NCBI RefSeq assembly: GCF_028823535.1
Contig: NZ_JAQIYM010000090.1
Coordinates: forward strand, 620,001 to 684,000
Length of the DNA: 64,000 nucleotides
Source: Pseudomonas serbica
Lineage (GTDB): Bacteria > Pseudomonadota > Gammaproteobacteria > Pseudomonadales > Pseudomonadaceae
Direction of reading: 5' to 3'
Made by a program: the position numbers and the translations under genes. The first letter of the stretch is position 1. Every line of letters starts with the position of its first letter. Below, in pieces: positions 59,175 to 64,000 of this stretch. The notes below the pieces were generated by a model that worked only from the letters and a program-made list of their open reading frames with translations, ran no database searches and was not told the origin of the DNA.

Positions 59175-59765
59175 ATGAAAATCAAAGACGTGATTAGCAA
59201 CCTCGGTGACCTGGGCCAAAGCCCGCTGTTAAACGTCAACGTCAAGGCTACCGCGAATTCGGCCTATTGGTTGATTGACGCCATTGTCACCGAGCTGGAA
59301 GTCAAAGGCGGTTTTGAGCCTCAGGCTGTGCTGGCCGCGCTCAAGGATCAGCTGAAGCCTGTAGCCGTCGATCCATCTTTGGCCGAGCGCTATCAGGCCC
59401 TGCTCCATTTCGTTGAGCAGGTGGCCCCGGTAGTGGATCTTGCCGCTGAATGCGAGGTGGCCGGTGCAGATCAGATGAAAGCGCTGTTCCGCACACTGAA
59501 CTTGTCGACACCGTCCGCAGTGCATCCTGATGCAGGCATGACCGCGTTCCTGATCTCTGGTCGCGAGCATGGCGATGACGATGATGCCGCCGAAGTTGTG
59601 ATTGCCACTGATAGTGGTGAGGCCCACCGGTTGTTTTTCGCAAGCCAGTTTCCTGATCTGGACTATGACCCAGACGAGGCTGATAAGGATGACCCGGCCT
59701 ATTTCATCATCACCGATAAAGAACTAGGCACCGTCGACCACCAGGGTCGCATTGTTCTGAAATAA
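59175..59765 (+). CDS. hypothetical protein
   Basis: 196 residues from the ATG at 59175; an in-frame GTG lies 6 bases earlier. Helical first half, then an acidic strand-rich half (DLDYDPDEADKDDPAYFI). No family recognised. First gene under operator site 15. Confidence 0.77.
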   Translation: MKIKDVISNLGDLGQSPLLNVNVKATANSAYWLIDAIVTELEVKGGFEPQAVLAALKDQLKPVAVDPSLAERYQALLHFVEQVAPVVDLAAECEVAGADQMKALFRTLNLSTPSAVHPDAGMTAFLISGREHGDDDDAAEVVIATDSGEAHRLFFASQFPDLDYDPDEADKDDPAYFIITDKELGTVDHQGRIVLK

Positions 59766-59778
59766 GATTCATCAGCTG

Positions 59779-59807
59779 CCTGGGGCCCTTCACGGGGCCC
59801 TCATTTT
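59779..59807 (+). terminator. intercistronic terminator-like hairpin
   Basis: GGGGCCC-TTCAC-GGGGCCCTCATTTT between the stop at 59765 and the start at 59823. Confidence 0.7.
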
Positions 59808-59822
59808 CAAAGGATCAGCGTC

Positions 59823-60074
59823 ATGGATAAGACCATCGTGGTAACAGTCGTCAACCTGACGCTCAAGCAGCACGTCATCACGGCTTTCTGTGAGAGCCTG
59901 GACAAGGCCAGGGCCAGCGTGAGCGAGTTCGAGGCGGCCTACCCAGGGGAGGGTTACCGCTTGATGGTCAGCCCACCCATAGCTGAGCTGGAGGCTCGAG
60001 AGAAAAACGAGATTTTTCGTGAAGCGTTTCTTCAGAGCGCGATCATGAGGCCACACAACAACAGCACGCGATAG
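59823..60074 (+). CDS. hypothetical small protein
   Basis: 83 residues: two strands (MDKTIVVTVVNLTLKQHVIT) with a helix (SLDKARASVSEFEAAY), like a small ferredoxin-type alpha/beta fold. No family recognised. AAGGA lies upstream. Confidence 0.72.
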   Translation: MDKTIVVTVVNLTLKQHVITAFCESLDKARASVSEFEAAYPGEGYRLMVSPPIAELEAREKNEIFREAFLQSAIMRPHNNSTR

Positions 60075-60178
60075 AGGCGGGCAGGGGCGGCATCGGAGAG
60101 CAGCACTCCCCGGTGGCAGGCACCCATGCCTGGAGGGGATCGTGTTCTCCCGTTAGGGCTACGACAATTGACCTGGTT

Positions 60179-60574
60179 TCAGTGCCGGGTGCGTTTTACC
60201 CATTTCTCGTCCTGCTCCGCCATGACCGTTGCCAGGCTCAGTAAGAGTTCGAGACGGTTTTCATCAAGCACCTGAGCAGTCAGCAGCGCCATCTCATTGA
60301 CAAGCTCCTGGGTGGCCTGCTGATCAGCAGCAGATACCTCTGCGATTTTACCGTCAGCTTGCACCGTATACGGCGCAAGCTTGGCTTCACACGTCACTGC
60401 TTTAGCGCAACTGACGAAGGCTCGTCTCAACAGCGGTAAGACCCGGCTGATGCCATCTTTATCCAGGGCGCATTCCACATACAGGTGGTTGATCAGCCGC
60501 TGGGCAATTTTACCCTCAAACATATCGGCCAATTGCCCAGGATTGACATCAACAAGCGATAGCGTCAATTGCAT
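60179..60574 (-). CDS. hypothetical protein
   Basis: 131 residues from the ATG at 60574. All-helical apart from the first strand (MQLTLSLVDV). No family recognised. Stand-alone minus-strand gene. Confidence 0.74.
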   Translation of the reverse strand: MQLTLSLVDVNPGQLADMFEGKIAQRLINHLYVECALDKDGISRVLPLLRRAFVSCAKAVTCEAKLAPYTVQADGKIAEVSAADQQATQELVNEMALLTAQVLDENRLELLLSLATVMAEQDEKWVKRTRH

Positions 60575-60755
60575 AGTGATTCGCCTCACCATTTGTCAAT
60601 TGATCAAAAATAGACGAAACACTCTGCTGATTCAACTCGGATGAAAACCGATAAGTCCCTCCAATAATTGAGGATAAGGTGTTTTACCATGGATTTGACG
60701 GTATGTCAGCTTATGGCCATAATCGGGAAATATGGATATGGCGGGTTTGGAACTC

Positions 60756-61193
60756 ATGTCAAAAAAGACACTGCATCATGAAGCGCTTTACGCGTCCGAT
60801 GAAAACGCCATCAGCTGGGCTGATCATCAAGTGTGGAGAATCAGTCGCTTTATGCAGCTGGAGTCCGCTCGATTGGGTGTGCCGGTGGTGCAGCTGCGGT
60901 TGGGCTTTCATGACAAGCTGAAGACCGAGCTTATTGGACGCCATAATGATCGCGTAACCTATCGTCCACAGGGGCTGATCACGCGCCTGGAAGTGCCTCA
61001 AACACCAGATGGTCACATGACCTTCAACATCTGCTGGATTGATCCTTGGGATTTCTATCACGAGAAAATTGCCAAATTTACCGAAATCCGCTTCGAGATC
61101 CTCGACGAATTTACCTTTACCCGTCGAAATAAGATCATCCAGGCTGCTCGTGCTGCGATGATGCAAAAATCCAAATCCCCTCCCGCGATCTGA
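60756..61193 (+). CDS. hypothetical protein
   Basis: 145 residues from the ATG at 60756 (GGA 4 bases upstream); an ATG at 60732 is the alternative. Mixed fold, Trp-rich centre (FNICWIDPWDFYHEK). No family recognised. The GC-rich repeats follow directly. Confidence 0.74.
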   Translation: MSKKTLHHEALYASDENAISWADHQVWRISRFMQLESARLGVPVVQLRLGFHDKLKTELIGRHNDRVTYRPQGLITRLEVPQTPDGHMTFNICWIDPWDFYHEKIAKFTEIRFEILDEFTFTRRNKIIQAARAAMMQKSKSPPAI

Positions 61194-61214
61194 AGCCGGG
61201 TTACCTCCAAATCC

Positions 61215-61313
61215 GGCGCGAGGCGCGGCTTGCTGTTGCCCTTGATCTTGATCTACTCCAGCGCAGGGCGCGGCTTGCTTGTGACTCTTTTCGGCGCAGA
61301 GCGCGGCTTGCTG
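61215..61313. repeat. three GC-rich repeats related to those at 12.9 kb
   Basis: Units of the type GGCGCGGAGCGCGGCTTGC start at 61215, 61260 and 61293. The middle unit is diverged. The spacer holds CTTGATCTTGATCTAC, whose complement occurs near 13310. Confidence 0.78.
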
Positions 61314-61468
61314 TGCTTTTGCGTGCTTTCCCTGGTGAGCCAGCATAGAATCCTGCAAATTTTCGCAGAAACGCGTGCGCCAGGTGTTTCTCCATTGATA
61401 TGTTAAATGCATGAGTGCTTTTTTGCTGTCAAAACGCAGCAGGCAGAACGCAGTGGATGAGGTAAGAC

Positions 61469-62722
61469 ATGTTTATTGAATATGACATGGTTGCGAGGCA
61501 GGAAGAGGTCGACCGCTACTTCGGCGTGATTTTGACCGGTGGCCCAGGTATCGGTAAAACCCACGCCATCATGGCGATGCGCCGTCCAGGTGACGCATTC
61601 GCTCGTCTGGCCGTAGCCGGCAAGTCCAAAGAGGACATGGGTACCTACCCGATCCCGGAACTCATTCCTGGCGAAAAAGAAGGTGAGCGTGGCGTTTGGG
61701 TCGTTAACCAAGCGATCACCGAAAGCGTTCTGTTGCCGCTGCTGGAGCAAAACATCGGCGACGGCCACGGCATTCTGCTGCTCGACGACGTGACGGCGGC
61801 TGACCAAAGCGTGCAGAACGCCATCCTCGAGCTGGTACAGTTCGGTCGGATCGGTGAGCACAAACTGGGTAAAAACGTTCTGATCGCCCTGACGGGTAAC
61901 GGTACCGCCGACGGCGCATACGCCATCCCATGGAGTGCGGCACTGACCGGTCGTTGCCACGTGATCGAGTACAAGGCCAACTTCAAATATTGGCTGGATC
62001 TGCCTTGCAACCGTATGCTCGATCCGCTGTTCGCAGGCTTCCTGGAAGCAAACCCTGAATTTTTCGCCCCGAGCCGTGGCGATGAAAAGCTGAACATCAA
62101 GTGCTTCGACGAAAACAACTGCGGCCCTTCGCCACGCTTGTGGACGACGCTCGGTGTAAGCTCGATGCGCAAGTGGGATGGTATCGGCCACTTCAAGCCA
62201 TCCATGCTGTTCCCAAGTTCGGCGACTTACGTTCAGTCCTTGGTCGGTGAAAAGACCTCAACGGCTTTCACCACCTACGCCATCACCATGATGGGTTATC
62301 CAACCTCAGCCCAGCTGATGGAGAACCCAAAGATGTGGGGAGCACTGCCTGAAGAAAAACGAAACGCCAAAGGCTGTGTTTACGCAGTTGCCCAGGCCTT
62401 GCGTCAGCACGCTCTGCTCCTGAACGACAAAATCAACGAGGACTGCGGTTACAAGTTCACTGCGAAAGTGAACGCGCAAAAGACCGAGTTGCTGATCAAG
62501 TTCTGCAAGGTGGTTGCTGAACTGATGGTTGAAGACCGCGAAATGGGCGTGTTCTGCACCCGATTCTTGGCGCAGAAGGCCAATCACAAGGACGAAACGC
62601 TGGTAGGCCTGTTGGCAGGAATCGGCTACGGCTTCGATGAATCCGATCCGGTGTTGAAAAACGCTGACTTCCCGGCAGTCATGAAAGCGATCAAAGACGT
62701 CAGCACGATGCTTGAGAAGTAA
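61469..62722 (+). CDS. MoxR-type AAA+ ATPase
   Basis: 417 residues. Walker A GGPGIGKT at 24-31, Walker B ILLLDD at 102-107 and a sensor-type segment ALTGN near 151. The C-terminal 200 residues are helical and family-specific. MoxR-type ATPases remodel a partner that carries a VWA-like domain; such a partner follows at 63318. The likely job is ATP-driven assembly or activation of an unknown complex. Terminator at 62735. Confidence 0.88.
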   Translation: MFIEYDMVARQEEVDRYFGVILTGGPGIGKTHAIMAMRRPGDAFARLAVAGKSKEDMGTYPIPELIPGEKEGERGVWVVNQAITESVLLPLLEQNIGDGHGILLLDDVTAADQSVQNAILELVQFGRIGEHKLGKNVLIALTGNGTADGAYAIPWSAALTGRCHVIEYKANFKYWLDLPCNRMLDPLFAGFLEANPEFFAPSRGDEKLNIKCFDENNCGPSPRLWTTLGVSSMRKWDGIGHFKPSMLFPSSATYVQSLVGEKTSTAFTTYAITMMGYPTSAQLMENPKMWGALPEEKRNAKGCVYAVAQALRQHALLLNDKINEDCGYKFTAKVNAQKTELLIKFCKVVAELMVEDREMGVFCTRFLAQKANHKDETLVGLLAGIGYGFDESDPVLKNADFPAVMKAIKDVSTMLEK

Positions 62723-63317
62723 AACCCTCACGCTTCAAGAGGCCCCGAAAGGGGCCTTTTTGTTAGTCGCTAGAAAAGGCTTTGGCTTTTAGGCAGGGAG
62801 CTTTTGATCTTGTCAGAAGAGGCTTTGGCTTTTAATCGCCAGGCTTTTGACCCTGATTTCTGCCATCAAGCTCTTTGGCTTTGGTCGGTGAGGTCGGCCC
62901 GATAGAAGGCCAGGGCGCTGACTGGTCACGGCCCGCATGGCCATGACAAAGGCATTTGAGGCTTGGAGTGGAGCCATCCCATTTTAGGGGTGGTAGGCCA
63001 TTGAGATTTTTAGAGTTAGACCATCAATATTTTAAAAGCTGGCTCAACATCAAGAACAACAGCTGTCTAGTGGGGTGCGGGGGCCACAGGGTGTCGGACG
63101 ACGGCGTCGGTGGAAAGTGCTCCGATACCTCACCCAGCCGGTCAAATCATGAATGGATGTCGAACAACATGACGCATCAACTGGGTGAGTGGAGCGTCTT
63201 GCCTACGCGGTGGCGGCAGGGGACAAGCCCTGGCAATTTTGCACAATTGCCTGTGGTGCCGGCGAAGTCTCCCATGCCAAAATCAAAGTAATGAGGTTTT
63301 AGTTGTTGGAGTTTGCA
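62723..63317. other. 595-bp gap between the ATPase and its partner gene
   Basis: No supported gene. It holds the terminator at 62735, two copies of GGCTTTGGCTTTT near 62778 and 62821, a third GGCTTTGG near 62877, and an inverted repeat GGCAATT-N6-AATTGCC at 63232-63251 that may act on the gene at 63318. Confidence 0.5.
62735..62762 (+). terminator. terminator of the AAA+ gene
   Basis: AGAGGCCCC-GAAA-GGGGCCTTTTTG. Confidence 0.9.
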
Positions 63318-64000
63318 ATGGGCATGGGATTAGCGACACCTAAGGTGATCAAGCCTGTAATGGAGGAGATGGATCAGGAACTGCACCAGCGGATCAAGCT
63401 GTTGCTTCTTGAGCTGCGTACGCACAGTCCATTTTTCGGTGTCTTGGCCTCTGAATTATGGCTGGCCGGGCCCTCCAAATCAGTGCCAACTATCGGTGTC
63501 GATGGCAGGGGCTGCATTGTCTACAACCCTGACTTCATGGGTAAGCTCGATCCAGGCGAGATCATTGGTTGCTTGCTGCATGAAGCCTTGCACGTTGGCC
63601 TGGACTTCTGGGATCGCTTCAAGGGTCTGCGCCTGCGCATGGCCAACATCGCCCACGACTTCGTCATCAACGACATCATCAAGACGTCGCTGAGCACCCT
63701 GTCCTTTACCAAAAAAGACGGGAAGGTTGTTCACTTCAAAATCAAGTTGCCGGCCAACACCCTGTGGGATGCCAAGTACAAAAACCACTCGGCTGAAGAA
63801 ATCTACGCCATTCACATGAAGGCTGTTTCGGAAAAAGCGGCAGCGCTGAAGCAGCAATACATGGAAGCGATGTCCGATCCCGTCAAGAAGGCCGCCTGGG
63901 ATCGCGACAGGGCGATCAACAAAGAAGCTCGTGAATCTCTGACCAAAGCTTGGGAGAAGGTCAGCGAGGCCAACAAGGACGCCACCAATAAGAAAAAAAC
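63318..64000 (+). CDS. metallopeptidase/VWA-like protein, partial
   Basis: 227 complete codons to the window edge with an open frame. HEALH at residues 88-92 is a zinc-peptidase HExxH motif, followed by NIAHDFVINDII, the layout of the putative metallopeptidase domain that is fused to a VWA-like domain in proteins paired with MoxR-type ATPases. GGAG lies 6 bases before the ATG. The VWA part would lie beyond the edge and is not seen. Target unknown. Confidence 0.85.
   Translation, partial: MGMGLATPKVIKPVMEEMDQELHQRIKLLLLELRTHSPFFGVLASELWLAGPSKSVPTIGVDGRGCIVYNPDFMGKLDPGEIIGCLLHEALHVGLDFWDRFKGLRLRMANIAHDFVINDIIKTSLSTLSFTKKDGKVVHFKIKLPANTLWDAKYKNHSAEEIYAIHMKAVSEKAAALKQQYMEAMSDPVKKAAWDRDRAINKEARESLTKAWEKVSEANKDATNKKK

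Noticed and set aside
61403..62191. 262-codon minus-strand frame opposite the AAA+ gene
   Set aside because: Shadow of the ATPase gene, which has intact Walker motifs on the plus strand.
62956..63291. 111-codon frame before the metallopeptidase-like gene
   Set aside because: No ribosome-binding site and irregular composition; treated as non-coding.

Overview
The window looks like part of a large conjugative plasmid of a Pseudomonas-type gammaproteobacterium. The evidence is a Dot/Icm-type (type IVB) secretion gene block, three single-stranded-DNA-binding-type proteins, an MvaT/Pmr-type H-NS-like protein (a family typical of Pseudomonas), a class Ia ribonucleotide reductase small subunit of Pseudomonas type, a small tRNA cluster, and a long run of short, mostly unrecognised genes with almost no metabolism. 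The exact plasmid group cannot be fixed from this window because no replication initiator, ParA or relaxase is visible.

Layout. 1-10.7 kb (minus strand): a Dot/Icm transfer block in the Legionella order DotJ-DotI-DotH-DotG-DotF-DotP-DotN-(two extra genes)-DotO; DotO runs off the left edge. 11.4-12.6 kb: an AP2-like DNA-binding candidate overlapping a membrane-anchored DsbA-like thiol oxidoreductase. 12.6-13.6 kb: gene-poor, with four short GC-rich repeats at a 34-35 bp step; a related set lies at 61.2 kb. 13.6-20.1 kb: small unknown genes around a lone nrdB, a Gly-zipper lipoprotein and a secreted protein. 20.4-23.2 kb: three OB-fold (SSB-like) genes, two of them behind near-identical promoter/operators, plus an unknown 221-residue protein. 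23.3-26.6 kb: small genes including a KorA/PapB-like regulator, a candidate structured RNA and the MvaT-like gene. 26.7-42.3 kb: a long minus-strand series of small genes with a ParB-like protein and a second PapB-like regulator. 42.4-49 kb: mixed strands with a YgiB/YgiC-like pair (lipoprotein plus ATP-grasp). 49.1-49.6 kb: tRNA-Arg(TCT), tRNA-Gly(TCC), tRNA-Arg(CCT). 49.7-61.2 kb: mostly plus-strand small genes, a PAPS-reductase-family protein, a Lar-like zinc protein and a protein made of three copies of one module. 61.5-64 kb: a MoxR-type AAA+ ATPase followed by a metallopeptidase/VWA-like partner cut by the right edge.

Regulation is the most striking part. Fifteen intergenic sites between 23.2 and 59.2 kb match one 20-bp palindrome, RTTNNNASTATASTNNNAAY, each placed just upstream of a gene start with its TATA(C/G)T core at the promoter -10. 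They tie most of the accessory block into one apparent regulon. A different inverted repeat (GTATAG-N5-CTATAC) overlaps the -10 of two ssb promoters. The transfer, nrdB and ssb blocks lack the 20-bp site. Two small KorA/PapB-like proteins in the window are the obvious candidate regulators, but that link is inference.

Most accessory genes are unrecognised. They are called from reading frame, ribosome-binding site, ATGA-type overlaps and operon position.
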